From the NCBI RefSeq assembly GCF_000648615.1, contig NZ_JFZC01000004.1:1-64000 (forward strand): a stretch of 64,000 nt of DNA, read 5' to 3'. Under the pieces are notes generated by a model. That model saw only the letters and a list, made by a program, of their open reading frames with translations. It did no database searches and was not told the DNA's origin. Each line of letters opens with the position of its first letter. The stretch's first letter is position 1. This DNA comes from Sporolactobacillus terrae DSM 11697. GTDB taxonomy: Bacteria > Bacillota > Bacilli > Bacillales > Sporolactobacillaceae. Both the position numbers and the translations under genes were made by a program. Shown one piece after another: positions 53,574-62,956 of the stretch.

Positions 53574-56009
53574 ATGGCAAATAATGAAAAACTGCTAAAT
53601 CGAACGCTCGAAGAGGTCATGGGTGATCGATTTGGCATATACAGCAAATACATTATTCAAGAACGCGCGCTTCCAGACGTGAGGGACGGCCTGAAGCCTG
53701 TACAGCGACGCATTCTCTATGCAATGCTCCGAGACGGAAACACAAGTGACAAACCGTTCCGCAAATCGGCAAAAACAGTGGGTAATGTGATCGGTAATTA
53801 TCACCCGCATGGCGACTCTTCTGTGTATGAAGCAATGGTACGGATGAGTCAGGACTGGAAAGTACGGATGCCGCTGATTGAGATGCACGGAAACAACGGT
53901 AGTCTCGACGGCGATCCGCCCGCAGCGATGCGCTATACGGAAGCAAGGCTGTCAAAAATTTCCGCAGAACTTCTGCGTGATATTGATGCCAAAACCGTCG
54001 ATTATATTCTCAACTTTGATGATACGACCGAAGAGCCGACCGTATTTCCGTCGAAATTTCCTAATTTGCTGGTCAACGGGTCTACGGGTATATCTGCCGG
54101 ATATGCGACGGAAATCCCGCCGCATTGTCTGTCTGAAATTATTGATGCGACCGTTCACCTGATGGAACATTCAGAAGCTACGGTTGATGATTTGATGCAT
54201 TTTGTCAAAGGTCCGGATTTTCCAACTGGCGGCATCGTTCAGGGGCTTGAAGGTATTAAGAAGGCTTATCGTACCGGCAAGGGTAAAATTGTACTTCGCG
54301 GCCGCACGAAGATCGAGACTCTGCGTACCGGACGAAAACAGATCATCATCACGGAACTCCCCTATGAGGTCAATAAAGCGCTGCTGGTGAAGAAAATGGA
54401 TGAGCTTCGTCTTGACCATAAGGTCGAAGGCGTTTCTGAAGTTAGGGATGAGACGGATCGCAGCGGTATGCGTGTCATTATTGAACTGAAAAAAGACGCA
54501 GATCCCAATGGAATTCTTAATTACTATTTTAAAAATACAGATCTACAGATCACCTATAATTTCAATATGGTCGCTATTGACCGAAAAACACCGCGTCAAC
54601 TTGGACTTAAAGATATACTTCAGGCCTATATTGCGCATCAGAAAGAAGTTGTTACAAGAAGATCGAAGTACGAGCTCCAAAAGAGCATTGATCGTCAACA
54701 TATTGTTCACGGTCTTATTAAAGCAATTTCCATTTTGGATGATGTCATTCGAGTGATCCGAAGCTCTAAAGACAAAAAGAATGCTAAACAAAATCTTTCC
54801 GAATCATTCGGCTTCACAGAGGCTCAGGCGGAGGCAATTGTCAATTTGCAGCTATACCGTTTGACTAACACGGATATCGTGACGCTGCAGAAAGAAGAAC
54901 ATCAGCTTGACTTGACCATTGCTCGCCTTAAGGGAATTCTTGGTTCTGAAAAGAAATTGATTGCTGTAATAAGAAAAGAATTGCTGGCTGTTCGTGATCA
55001 GTTTGCCGATCCAAGGCGAACAACGATAGAAGCGGAAATTGAAGAAATTAAAATCGATCTTGAGGTTATGGTTGCCTCAGAGGAAGTTATGGTTGCTTTA
55101 AGCAAACATGGCTATGTAAAAAGATCAAGCCTTCGCTCCTACGCGGCCAGCGGCAATGATTCCGTTGCGATGAAAGAGACCGACCATACACTTTTCCAAC
55201 AGCAGATGAATACGACCGATACGTTACTGGTCTTTACGGATAAAGGGCGCTATGTTTACCTGCCGGTTCACGAAATCCAAGATCGGCGCTGGAAAGAACT
55301 CGGCCAGCATCTTGCCAGTATTGTTCCAATTGAACCGGATGAATTAATTATTTCAGCAGTCCCTGTCAAGGATTTTACAGAAACAACGCGCTATATGACT
55401 TTCTTTACCAAGAACGGAATGGTAAAGAGAACGAAGCTTAGCGCATATCACGCGCAGCGACGTTCAAAACCGTTAACAGCATTAAAGCTTAAGAAAAATG
55501 ATACCTGTCTGAGCGCATTGGCGACAAGCGGAACTTCAGATTTAGTGTTAGTCACCCACAACGGCTATTGTCTGCGCTTTAAAGAAGAGGATGCTGGAGA
55601 GGTCGGTACACGTGCCTCCGGTGTAAAAGCAGTACAGTTAAAACCAGAGGATTATGTTGCGGGCGCCAGATCGCTAATTAAAGAGGCTTCCTCGAACGTT
55701 GTGATTGTGACGGATCGAGGAGCTGTAAAACAAATGGCACTTGAAGAACAAGTTGAGTGCACTGGTCGGCCGAGACGCGGCGTTCAAGTGCTGCGTGAAC
55801 TAAAGACAAAGCCCCATCATATCGTTGGATTTGAGCGTGTGCAGCCCAAGGACAAGCTAACCCTTTTCACGAATAAGGGGAAACTGTTCACCGTGTCTGC
55901 AGCAGAAATACGCTTGTCCGACCGTTACAGCAATGGGTCCTTCATTTTGGATCAAGAAGAGGACGGAATGGTTTCCGAGGTGTGGAAAGAGGTAGCTTCG
56001 GAAGATTAA
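53574..56009 (+). CDS. parC: DNA topoisomerase IV subunit A
   Basis: ParC is the strand-cutting subunit. The 811-residue protein has catalytic Tyr121 in AMRYTEARL, the quinolone-resistance region at [18 protein letters not shown] (~74-91) with serines at 82/83 and Glu87, and a C-terminal beta-propeller without a GyrA box. It starts 3 bp after parE stops, so they form one operon. Its last 4 bp overlap the convergent membrane-protein gene. Confidence 0.95.
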   Translation: MANNEKLLNRTLEEVMGDRFGIYSKYIIQERALPDVRDGLKPVQRRILYAMLRDGNTSDKPFRKSAKTVGNVIGNYHPHGDSSVYEAMVRMSQDWKVRMPLIEMHGNNGSLDGDPPAAMRYTEARLSKISAELLRDIDAKTVDYILNFDDTTEEPTVFPSKFPNLLVNGSTGISAGYATEIPPHCLSEIIDATVHLMEHSEATVDDLMHFVKGPDFPTGGIVQGLEGIKKAYRTGKGKIVLRGRTKIETLRTGRKQIIITELPYEVNKALLVKKMDELRLDHKVEGVSEVRDETDRSGMRVIIELKKDADPNGILNYYFKNTDLQITYNFNMVAIDRKTPRQLGLKDILQAYIAHQKEVVTRRSKYELQKSIDRQHIVHGLIKAISILDDVIRVIRSSKDKKNAKQNLSESFGFTEAQAEAIVNLQLYRLTNTDIVTLQKEEHQLDLTIARLKGILGSEKKLIAVIRKELLAVRDQFADPRRTTIEAEIEEIKIDLEVMVASEEVMVALSKHGYVKRSSLRSYAASGNDSVAMKETDHTLFQQQMNTTDTLLVFTDKGRYVYLPVHEIQDRRWKELGQHLASIVPIEPDELIISAVPVKDFTETTRYMTFFTKNGMVKRTKLSAYHAQRRSKPLTALKLKKNDTCLSALATSGTSDLVLVTHNGYCLRFKEEDAGEVGTRASGVKAVQLKPEDYVAGARSLIKEASSNVVIVTDRGAVKQMALEEQVECTGRPRRGVQVLRELKTKPHHIVGFERVQPKDKLTLFTNKGKLFTVSAAEIRLSDRYSNGSFILDQEEDGMVSEVWKEVASED

Positions 56010-56503
56010 AGAAGCTCATTTTTCTTGCGTACAAAGAATGTATGGTACATCAGCGTAATCGATATGACGATGAGATAGATGGGCAGTGAGTAGAACATTT
56101 GGTATCCGTTTTTATACTGGTAGACGTTTGCGTGCCAAGCGAGCGCTTCAGAAGCGATGGCAATCAACGTCCATACAATAATAAAGAAGAAATATGTGGT
56201 TCGATTTTTTGGGATTTCGGTGTAAGCATAAATCAACAGATAGGTGTACGGACCAAACATAACAAAGGAAAACAGGTCCCAAAGGTCGAAAAACGGTGTA
56301 TCGTTAATATCATAGTAATCGAATGGATTCACACATAACGTTGTGTCAAAAAAACAACTCCAATACGAACTGATCAGCAGCATGGTGATGATTTGTCGTT
56401 TGGTAAAGCGTTGGGGAAGAGCGAGCATCAGTAAATAGGCACCTGTCCCTGCTATAAAGATGAAAAGCTCATTACTGCTGGACTGTATCAGGCTTGAAAT
56501 CAT
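56006..56503 (-). CDS. Small integral membrane protein A
   Basis: This 165-residue protein has about five hydrophobic helices. Conserved-looking polar motifs between helices include [26 protein letters not shown] and [21 protein letters not shown]. It resembles membrane proteins of spore formers sometimes annotated as CBO0543-like, but that is uncertain. It overlaps its upstream partner gene by 4 bp, so the two are coupled. No function is assigned. Confidence 0.7.
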   Translation of the reverse strand: MISSLIQSSSNELFIFIAGTGAYLLMLALPQRFTKRQIITMLLISSYWSCFFDTTLCVNPFDYYDINDTPFFDLWDLFSFVMFGPYTYLLIYAYTEIPKNRTTYFFFIIVWTLIAIASEALAWHANVYQYKNGYQMFYSLPIYLIVISITLMYHTFFVRKKNELL

Positions 56504-56982
56504 TGCGAACTCCTTTGGTGAATCGACCGTTTTTTATTACCCTTTGTGAAAAGCGATAGTGCAACTAAAACAAACAGATAATAGCAGCTAAAATAGGTGG
56601 TCAATCCACTAATACCGATGGATTTGAAGGTTGTATGGACGGGATCAATGCGACAAAAGAGCAGAAAAATGACATAGCTTCCCAAACAGCTCAAGAGTTT
56701 TTCCCACAGCTGTCCGGATTTCCAAAGATTCAACGCAACCAAGGTCAGCATTGGAAAGGTGATATTTCGATTCATATGGAAAGCGACTGCATCCTGCATC
56801 GGAAAGTCGCGGTAAGTTGGGCTGAAATACAATTCACCTGCTGAATATATCATCGACAGCATGATTGTCAATGAACTTAAAAGAAACAAAAATAAGAACG
56901 TTTCACGATCTAGCCGTTTAGGCATCATCATAAATCCATTTATAATGATCCAATCGAAGCAAATTACAATAGCTACAGCCAT
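56500..56982 (-). CDS. Small integral membrane protein B
   Basis: This 160-residue protein has about five hydrophobic helices; polar pieces include YRDFPMQDAVAFHMNRNITFPML and FCRIDPVHTTFKSIG. It starts at ATG 56982 with AAAGGCGAG 8 nt upstream; eight further upstream codons are open but lie over the ribosome binding site. It is the first gene of a coupled pair, with an overall plan similar to its partner. The family was not recognised with confidence. Confidence 0.65.
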   Translation of the reverse strand: MAVAIVICFDWIIINGFMMMPKRLDRETFLFLFLLSSLTIMLSMIYSAGELYFSPTYRDFPMQDAVAFHMNRNITFPMLTLVALNLWKSGQLWEKLLSCLGSYVIFLLFCRIDPVHTTFKSIGISGLTTYFSCYYLFVLVALSLFTKGNKKRSIHQRSSQ

Positions 56983-57111
56983 TTTGGTCTCGCCTTTCAT
57001 GTACAAAAGTTGATTCCTATTTACCGTTCATTCATTGATTAGATTGCGCCTTTTAGCAGTAAATCATTCGTCAGTGTACTGCTAAATTAACTTTTTGGAT
57101 GTGCCGTTTTA

Positions 57112-57141
57112 TTGGAATTGATAATAAATTTCAATTAGAAT
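57112..57141 (+). promoter_or_regulatory. Promoter with Fur-like box for the FNR gene
   Basis: The promoter is TTGGAA, 18 bp, TAGAAT. Between the boxes, TGATAAT-A-AATTTCA (57119-57133) matches the 7-1-7 Fur/PerR consensus TGATAATnATTATCA at 12 of 14 positions. Confidence 0.5.
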
Positions 57142-57187
57142 GTACATGACCGAATGAGACCGTACAGAGGATATTGGAGGGATAGTT

Positions 57188-58192
57188 TTGGTACAGAATC
57201 AGGAATTATTTGATATAACAATTATCGGTGGCGGGCCGACTGGACTTTTTACTGCTTTTTACGCAGGCATGCGGCAAATGAAAGTAAAAATCATTGAAAG
57301 CCTGCCTCAGCTTGGCGGACAGTTGAGTACCTTGTATCCGGAAAAAGAGATTTTTGATGTTGCCGGATTTCCAAAAATTAAAGCAAAAGATTTGGTCGCC
57401 AATTTGATCATACAGGCGAATCAGTTCAAACCAGACATTGTATTGGATGAAAAAATTGAAGCGCTTGTACCGGATGAAAACGGTGTGATTGAACTTAAAG
57501 CGGCTTCCGGCCGTAAGCATCGGACAAAAACAGTCATTATTACAGCGGGAGTCGGCGCTTTTGCGCCAAGGCCGCTGTCGGTCGATCAAGAGGTTTCATC
57601 GTATAAGAACATTCACTATTTCATTCAGGATGTATCTGTTTTTAAGGACAAGCGTGTCGTCATCTTAGGAGGCGGAGATTCAGCGGTTGACTGGGCTAAT
57701 ACATTAGCGCCGGTTGCAAAGGAAGTCACGATCGTGCATCGCCGTGATCAATTCCGTGCACATGAAATCAGCGTAGAAGCTATGAAAAAGGCGTCGGTGA
57801 AAATTAAAACACCTTTTGTAGCCAAATCCGTAGAAGGCACGGGCGATCAAATCACACAATTGACGATTCAAAGGGTGAAAGGTGAAACGGAAGAGAAGAT
57901 ACCGCTTGATGATCTGATCGTTAATTACGGTTTTGTTTCTGCACTTGGTCCGATTAAAAATTGGGGTCTTGAGCTCGAAAAGAATGCGATCGTTGTGAAT
58001 ACAAAGATGGAAACGACAATTAAAGGTGTCTATGCGGCCGGGGATGTTGCTAGCTATCCTGGAAAAGTAAAGCTGATTGCAACTGGTTTTGGTGAAGCGC
58101 CGACCGCTGTAAATAATGCAAAACACTATATTGATCCCGATTCACGCACACAACCGATGCACAGTTCGAGTGCCGGAGATCTTTTTTCATAA
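57188..58192 (+). CDS. Ferredoxin/flavodoxin--NADP+ reductase, YumC type
   Basis: This 334-residue thioredoxin-reductase-like flavoprotein lacks the CxxC disulphide pair, which places it in the YumC-type FNR group rather than TrxB. FAD motif IIGGGPTGLFTAFYAG (~11-26), NADP motif VILGGGDSAVDWANTL and the C-terminal YAAGDVASYPGKVKLIATGFGEAPTAVNNA are present. It supplies or withdraws electrons between NADPH and ferredoxin or flavodoxin. The start is TTG with GGAGG. A Fur-like box in the promoter suggests iron control. A terminator follows. Confidence 0.92.
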   Translation: MVQNQELFDITIIGGGPTGLFTAFYAGMRQMKVKIIESLPQLGGQLSTLYPEKEIFDVAGFPKIKAKDLVANLIIQANQFKPDIVLDEKIEALVPDENGVIELKAASGRKHRTKTVIITAGVGAFAPRPLSVDQEVSSYKNIHYFIQDVSVFKDKRVVILGGGDSAVDWANTLAPVAKEVTIVHRRDQFRAHEISVEAMKKASVKIKTPFVAKSVEGTGDQITQLTIQRVKGETEEKIPLDDLIVNYGFVSALGPIKNWGLELEKNAIVVNTKMETTIKGVYAAGDVASYPGKVKLIATGFGEAPTAVNNAKHYIDPDSRTQPMHSSSAGDLFS

Positions 58193-58212
58193 TAAACAAT
58201 AACAATGAAGGC

Positions 58213-58252
58213 GTGTCTCAAAAGTCTGCGTTTGACTGCGAGACACTTTTTT
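58213..58252 (+). terminator. Terminator after the FNR gene
   Basis: GTGTCTC pairs with GAGACAC and inner AGTC with GACT, followed by six T residues. Its sequence is closely similar to the fhs terminator at 4115-4158. Confidence 0.85.
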
Positions 58253-58260
58253 ATACATAC

Positions 58261-58272
58261 GCGAGATCTCGC
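58261..58272. promoter_or_regulatory. Palindrome upstream of the acetyltransferase gene
   Basis: GCGAGATCTCGC is a perfect 12-bp palindrome immediately before TTATATAAACTAG, 38 bp upstream of the GNAT start. It is a possible operator. Confidence 0.4.
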
Positions 58273-58309
58273 TTATATAAACTAGATCATCAATGATTGG
58301 AGACTCCTG

Positions 58310-59209
58310 ATGATTATTCGCTCCGTAAATGTAATGAATTATCGATTAAAGGAAGAAATTCATACGCTCGAAAAGCGCTGCACGCAGGCAGATCACGTTG
58401 CCTACTTGACTGATTTAGATGATTCGCTTAATGTTCATAAAGAGATGAATCATACGTTTCTTTGTTACGAGGACAAGAGGCTGATCGCTTTTAGCCATTT
58501 GTTTGTGCCCACCGATGCAGAAGCTGAACTATATGCACAGACAGATCCTGAATTCCGCAGGCAGGGCTATTTTTCAGCACTGTTGAAACGAACATTGGAA
58601 GAGGTGAAACGCTTTCATATTCCGGATCTTCTTTTGGTCGTTCAACCTGGAAAAATCGGCACTTCGATTCTTGATCATCTAGGCGCTTCTTATGATTTTT
58701 CAGAGTATATCATGTCGCTAGATCGCGCAACCTACCATCCGCCCAAAACAGATCAGCGGCTGGAAATCAAGCAACAGACGTTACGAGAGTTGGAGCGGCT
58801 CATTGAGATCAGTATCTCAAGCTTTGGCGATGATCGTGAAGAAGCGCGGAAGCTTATCGAGATGGCTTTGCTTGCACCTCATCGGGAAGGCTATATGGCA
58901 GTGTTTAAGAAGCAAATTGTCGGAATCTGTTACACGCGTTTCGATGAAGGTGAAGCTTTTCTGTTCGGACTGGGCATTGACTCGGCTTTTCAAGGAAAGG
59001 GATTGGGGAAAACATTTCTTGTCCATTTGTTAGACAGATTATTTTCTAGAGCTGTGCATACGGTGAGGCTTGAAGTTGACTCCAGAAATCGAGCTGCGCT
59101 GAACATCTATCAAGATGTGGGGTTTGCTCCGACAGACACCGTTAATTATTACCGCATGCACGTCAAAGAAACAGAGGCGATGATTTATGACCGAGAGCGT
59201 AAGGAATAA
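58310..59209 (+). CDS. Tandem GNAT acetyltransferase
   Basis: This 299-residue protein has two GNAT folds. The first (~1-145) has the acetyl-CoA loop as DPEFRRQGYFSALLKR; the second (~150-290) has GIDSAFQGKGLGKTFLVHLL and the C-terminal VDSRNRAALNIYQDVGF, and is the better conserved. It acetylates an amine on a small molecule or protein; the substrate is unknown. TTGGAG precedes the ATG. It overlaps the next gene by 23 bp, suggesting a functional pair. Confidence 0.85.
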   Translation: MIIRSVNVMNYRLKEEIHTLEKRCTQADHVAYLTDLDDSLNVHKEMNHTFLCYEDKRLIAFSHLFVPTDAEAELYAQTDPEFRRQGYFSALLKRTLEEVKRFHIPDLLLVVQPGKIGTSILDHLGASYDFSEYIMSLDRATYHPPKTDQRLEIKQQTLRELERLIEISISSFGDDREEARKLIEMALLAPHREGYMAVFKKQIVGICYTRFDEGEAFLFGLGIDSAFQGKGLGKTFLVHLLDRLFSRAVHTVRLEVDSRNRAALNIYQDVGFAPTDTVNYYRMHVKETEAMIYDRERKE

Positions 59210-60437
59210 TGATGATCAATGGCTGCCTGCCATCATTAACGCGTGGCAGCTTGTCAAAAAAGAAGGAATTGCAGCAACGATTGAAGGGGCGGCTGCCTTG
59301 CGTCTCCATGGATGTGCGATCAGTCCCGGACCATGGATCGAAATTTCCGTTCAGTGGGACGCGATTGAAACATTCTTTAAGAACGGTTCGCTCAATCAAA
59401 AGAGCATACTCAATAAATTTAAACGAATTTGCTTTTTTACCTTTAAGCTTGATGATTATTATGTTAAAATCATCGGGTATTTAGGAACGGTTGTGCGAAC
59501 AGATCCTGACCGGATGTCCATTTCTATAGGTACAGAACAAATAGCCGTTAAATCATTAAGTTCCTTTTTGCGTTGTACGGATCCGGATGACACGTGTCGA
59601 AAAGCCGCCAAAAGCTATATGCAGAAATTGCAGGCACAAGACGCAGACCGTAACGGACAAGCCTGGAATGATGAAGCATATCGGGCGTGGATTAATCGAT
59701 TTGGTACACCGGAAGAAGCGGCTGCTAAGATAAAACGTGATCCGATTGGACGATTAGGCAGCCTTGCGGACTATCTAACGGATTGCAACGATCAGTGCGT
59801 GATCAATTTACTCGGCTCTCATGCTGGAAAAGCACTTGCTCTCAGCTTACTTGGTGCAAATGTGACCGTTGTCGATATCTCGGCAGAAAATGCCGCCTAC
59901 GCTGGAAAGACTGCTGAAGCACTTGGCGTCTCGTTAAACTATATTGTTTCTGATGTTTTGAAGCTTCCAATCGCTGAACATAAAGGCCGTTATGACAAAG
60001 TGTTCATGGAACTTGGTATTTTGCATTATTTCATTGACCTTGAACCACTTGCTGATCTGATCGAGCAACTTTTAAAGCCCGGAGGAACTTTCATTATTCA
60101 GGAGTTTCATCCAGTCTCGACAAAACTCGTAACGACTCGTGGCAAGCGGCAAATTGTATTCGGCAATTATTTCGATCAGTCTCTTCATACGCGATCTGTT
60201 GCGTTTACGAAGCATCTTGATCCGTCACATCAGTGTAAAGCGCATGAAGAACGAACGGTCTACTTGAGAGAATGGACACTTGGCGAGATTGTCACAACGT
60301 TCGCACAAGCAGGCTTAATTGTAAGCCGTTTGGATGAGCAGCCGAATATGAAAATTAACGATATTGGACTGCCAAAATTATTTACGCTTGTTTGCGTGAA
60401 ACCGGGCGGGACGAAACAGATACAGAGAAAATGCTGA
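59187..60437 (+). CDS. Nucleotidyltransferase-like domain fused to SAM methyltransferase
   Basis: The protein has 416 residues. The first ~155 (ATIEGAAALRLHGCAISPGPWIEISVQWD...) resemble a minimal nucleotidyltransferase or nucleotidyltransferase-like substrate domain, although the usual GSxxxGxxxxxSDxD motif is degraded. Residues from ~160 (NDEAYRAWINRFGTPEEAAAKIKRDP, then NLLGSHAGKALA at 207-218 and VTVVDIS at 226-232) match a class I SAM methyltransferase that I know as a stand-alone protein in Firmicutes. AGAGGCG precedes the start, which lies 23 bp inside the tandem GNAT gene. The combination suggests modification of a small molecule such as an antibiotic or nucleoside, but this is inference. 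Confidence 0.75.
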   Translation: MTESVRNNDDQWLPAIINAWQLVKKEGIAATIEGAAALRLHGCAISPGPWIEISVQWDAIETFFKNGSLNQKSILNKFKRICFFTFKLDDYYVKIIGYLGTVVRTDPDRMSISIGTEQIAVKSLSSFLRCTDPDDTCRKAAKSYMQKLQAQDADRNGQAWNDEAYRAWINRFGTPEEAAAKIKRDPIGRLGSLADYLTDCNDQCVINLLGSHAGKALALSLLGANVTVVDISAENAAYAGKTAEALGVSLNYIVSDVLKLPIAEHKGRYDKVFMELGILHYFIDLEPLADLIEQLLKPGGTFIIQEFHPVSTKLVTTRGKRQIVFGNYFDQSLHTRSVAFTKHLDPSHQCKAHEERTVYLREWTLGEIVTTFAQAGLIVSRLDEQPNMKINDIGLPKLFTLVCVKPGGTKQIQRKC

Positions 60438-60460
60438 TCGCAAAGGGTAGCAGGGTGAAC

Positions 60461-60502
60461 TTGCTAGGGATGATGTAGGACGAACTGCATCAATCCTAGC
60501 AA
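60461..60502 (+). other. Hairpin between the fusion gene and the shared terminator
   Basis: TTGCTAGG pairs with CCTAGCAA, with GATG/CATC inside. It has no T run, so it is not a terminator by itself. Confidence 0.45.
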
Positions 60503-60509
60503 ACACAAA

Positions 60510-60536
60510 GAAAGAGCAGCAAAAAGCTGCTCTTTC
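60510..60536. terminator. Bidirectional terminator
   Basis: GAAAGAGCAGC and GCTGCTCTTTC form a perfect 11-bp stem around AAAAA. It separates the convergent fusion gene and sugar porter gene. Confidence 0.75.
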
Positions 60537-60553
60537 CAATAGAACGGTTTATT

Positions 60554-62035
60554 TCATAACCTTAGCTTACTGTTTTGATCGCCGACTGCAATTTTACGTC
60601 CTTTATTGCGGAAATAGATCTCCAACGCTTCAAGCGATTTTCCTCTCGTTTCCGGTAAAGCGAGTTTGACGAAAAGAAGGGCAGCAATACCGCATAGGAA
60701 GAAAAGAAAGAATGTGGCTGAAAGACCGATAAATTCTTGAATGACCGGGAACAATAGGCTGATCATGAAGTTGGTTATCCAAAGACAAAAAACAGATACA
60801 CCCATACCAAGCCCACGAAGACGCTGTGGGAAGATTTCCGACAGCATCAGCCAAGTAACCGGAGAAATGGTCGATTGTTGAAAAGCCAGAAACATGACGG
60901 TCATGCTGAGCACTAAATAGGGTAATAGAGCTGTTCCGTTCAAAGTCATTGAAAATATACTGATCATAAGTAACGCAAAAGAAGTACCTGCGAAGCCAAT
61001 CATGAGCATGGGACGATGATTCACCTTGTCAAGCAGCCAAATTCCCAAAAATACGGCAAGCACGGAAATGATCCCATTCGCAACATTTGCGATCAGCGCG
61101 ACATTTGTGCTAAATCCTGAATCTTTTAGAATTTGTGTACCATAGTACATAATTGAATTAACGCCTGTCACTTGCTGAATGACCGATAAGCCGATACCAA
61201 GAAAAACAATTCTTCTGATCCAAGGAATAGCCAAATCTTTAAATGACGCTTTAGAAAGCTTCTGTTCGGTATGAACCGCTTTTTTAATTGAGGTGAGTTC
61301 CAGCTTCGCTCGTTTCGGATGTCGAATTTTCATTAAAACACGCCATGCGCTTTTAAATTTTCCTTTAGAAGCGTACCATCTGGGACTTTCGGGAACGAAG
61401 AACATGCCAATCCATAGAACAATTGCTGGAAGCGTAGCAAGTACAAGCATAAAACGCCAAATATGGGAAACGCCTCCAGAATAGTTTGCAAGTACAGCAT
61501 TAAACGTGTAGGCAAGGAGCTGTCCGGTAACAATCATCAGCTCGTTTTGAGTAACCATTCTGCCGCGGAGTTCAACTGGAGAAACCTCTGCAAGAAATGC
61601 AGGTACGGTAACGGAAGCTCCTCCAACCGCCAATCCAAGTAAAAAGCGGAAGAAGATCATGACTTGAGCATTTTGAGCAAATGAGCAACCGATTGTGGTC
61701 ACCAGAAATACAAAGGCAAGATACATGATGACTCTTTTTCTTCCTTTGCTGTCTGCTAATTTTCCGGTGAATACAGCTCCAAATGCGGCGCCTAATATTA
61801 ATGAACTCGCAACGAGTCCTTCCAAGAACGCACTTAAATTTAATTGATCGGGTCTGGCCATATAGGGAAGGGCACCATTGATCACGCCTGTGTCGTACCC
61901 GAAAAGAAGGCCACCGAATGAAGAAATGAGAGTAATCGTTTTCAAATATCTTTTGGGATGATTTGTAGTACTGCTCTGTTGCTGACGATGATCCAACCTC
62001 GCGGGATCGTTTGACGATTCTAAAGGTTTATTCAT
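60554..62035 (-). CDS. MFS sugar porter (IolT/AraE-like)
   Basis: This 493-residue protein has 12 hydrophobic helices. Sugar-porter signatures are GGLLFGYDTGVINGA, ADSKGRKRV, FVPESPRWY, QQVTGVNSIMYYGTQI and LPETRGKSLE. It probably imports a hexose, pentose or inositol with protons. Start choice is uncertain: AAGGAGGAG lies at 62052-62060, 17 nt from the ATG used here, closer to an in-frame ATT. An upstream ATG lies before that ribosome binding site. It is divergent from a MarR-family gene that may control it. Confidence 0.88.
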   Translation of the reverse strand: MNKPLESSNDPARLDHRQQQSSTTNHPKRYLKTITLISSFGGLLFGYDTGVINGALPYMARPDQLNLSAFLEGLVASSLILGAAFGAVFTGKLADSKGRKRVIMYLAFVFLVTTIGCSFAQNAQVMIFFRFLLGLAVGGASVTVPAFLAEVSPVELRGRMVTQNELMIVTGQLLAYTFNAVLANYSGGVSHIWRFMLVLATLPAIVLWIGMFFVPESPRWYASKGKFKSAWRVLMKIRHPKRAKLELTSIKKAVHTEQKLSKASFKDLAIPWIRRIVFLGIGLSVIQQVTGVNSIMYYGTQILKDSGFSTNVALIANVANGIISVLAVFLGIWLLDKVNHRPMLMIGFAGTSFALLMISIFSMTLNGTALLPYLVLSMTVMFLAFQQSTISPVTWLMLSEIFPQRLRGLGMGVSVFCLWITNFMISLLFPVIQEFIGLSATFFLFFLCGIAALLFVKLALPETRGKSLEALEIYFRNKGRKIAVGDQNSKLRL

Positions 62036-62133
62036 ACTACTAATAACAAATCTCCTCCTTAGAGTAAAAAGCAGCAAGGAAACCTTGCTTGTTCATGCAT
62101 ACAGATCAATTTGTTGGAATTAACCCGCGATCA

Positions 62134-62145
62134 GTCAAGTTTGAC
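62134..62145. promoter_or_regulatory. Palindrome between the sugar porter and MarR genes
   Basis: GTCAAGTTTGAC, with GTCAA/TTGAC arms, lies in the divergent region. A second inverted repeat GTTTA/TAAAC is at 62199-62212 just before the MarR gene. Either could be an operator. Confidence 0.35.
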
Positions 62146-62241
62146 CAACGAAGCGAAAATCCAACTCTTTTACTCTGTGTTTATCAGGGGCATTTTAAGT
62201 TTAGCATTAAACCGATATTAAGTCAAAAAAGGTGAAATAAA

Positions 62242-62685
62242 TTGAAAATAAGGACAACAGGAAATTCAACAGAAAACCTTTCGGAAACCGCAATCCAACT
62301 GTGGTTTCAGCTGTCTCGTGCCTATCATGTTCAATTAAAAAGTTACAGTCAATTTCTAAAAAAATGGAACTTTACGATTTCTCAACTCGAACTGCTTGTT
62401 AAAGTTGGGGGAAATGAACATGTCTCGCAAAAGCAGCTCGCTGAAATGATGTTTTTCACAAAAGGAAACATTACGCAGCTCATTATAAAGATGGAAAAAG
62501 AAGGCTATTTGAACCGCGAACAAAACTGGAAGACAAAGTACATCCTGTTAACACAAAAGGGCAGAGCGGTGTATGAACAAATGATTCCTGAGCAGAGACA
62601 ATTTTTCTTGAAGCGGTTTAAAGGATTATCGATCAAAGAACAAAAACAGTTCCTTCAGTTATTGAAAAAATTAGACAATCAGTAA
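62242..62685 (+). CDS. MarR-family transcriptional regulator
   Basis: This 147-residue winged-helix protein has the recognition region VSQKQLAEMMFFTKGNITQLIIKMEKEGYLNREQN and the wing KTKYILLTQKGRAVYEQM (~65-110), typical of MarR. The start is TTG with AAAAAGGTGA. It is divergent from the sugar porter, which is a plausible target, and probably autoregulated through the palindromes in the shared upstream region. The ligand is unknown. Confidence 0.88.
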   Translation: MKIRTTGNSTENLSETAIQLWFQLSRAYHVQLKSYSQFLKKWNFTISQLELLVKVGGNEHVSQKQLAEMMFFTKGNITQLIIKMEKEGYLNREQNWKTKYILLTQKGRAVYEQMIPEQRQFFLKRFKGLSIKEQKQFLQLLKKLDNQ

Positions 62686-62956
62686 TTGTCGATGATTGAC
62701 CGCATATAACATAAGTTTCGTTTTAAATAAACGTTTGTTTAATTGCTGTGTTCGCTTTATAAGCATCTGAGCGCAGCCTTTTTACAGCGATTTACATAAT
62801 TCTGTCGATCAGCTTTAAAGAAACCAATGGGATCGATCCGGATAATAATGAGGGCAATCGGCCCAGTCTCAAGCAATTTATGACTAAAAACTGAGCTGAG
62901 ATAAAAAGCATCCGTCTTGTCCTGTAGAAGACGATCTGTCAGCGTCTCTTTTGCAG
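62686..62956. other. Intergenic stretch without recognised gene
   Basis: A minus-strand reading (…LLETGPIALIIIRIDPIGFF…) is open through here but lacks a ribosome binding site and runs into repeat copy 3. I see no supported gene. Confidence 0.4.
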
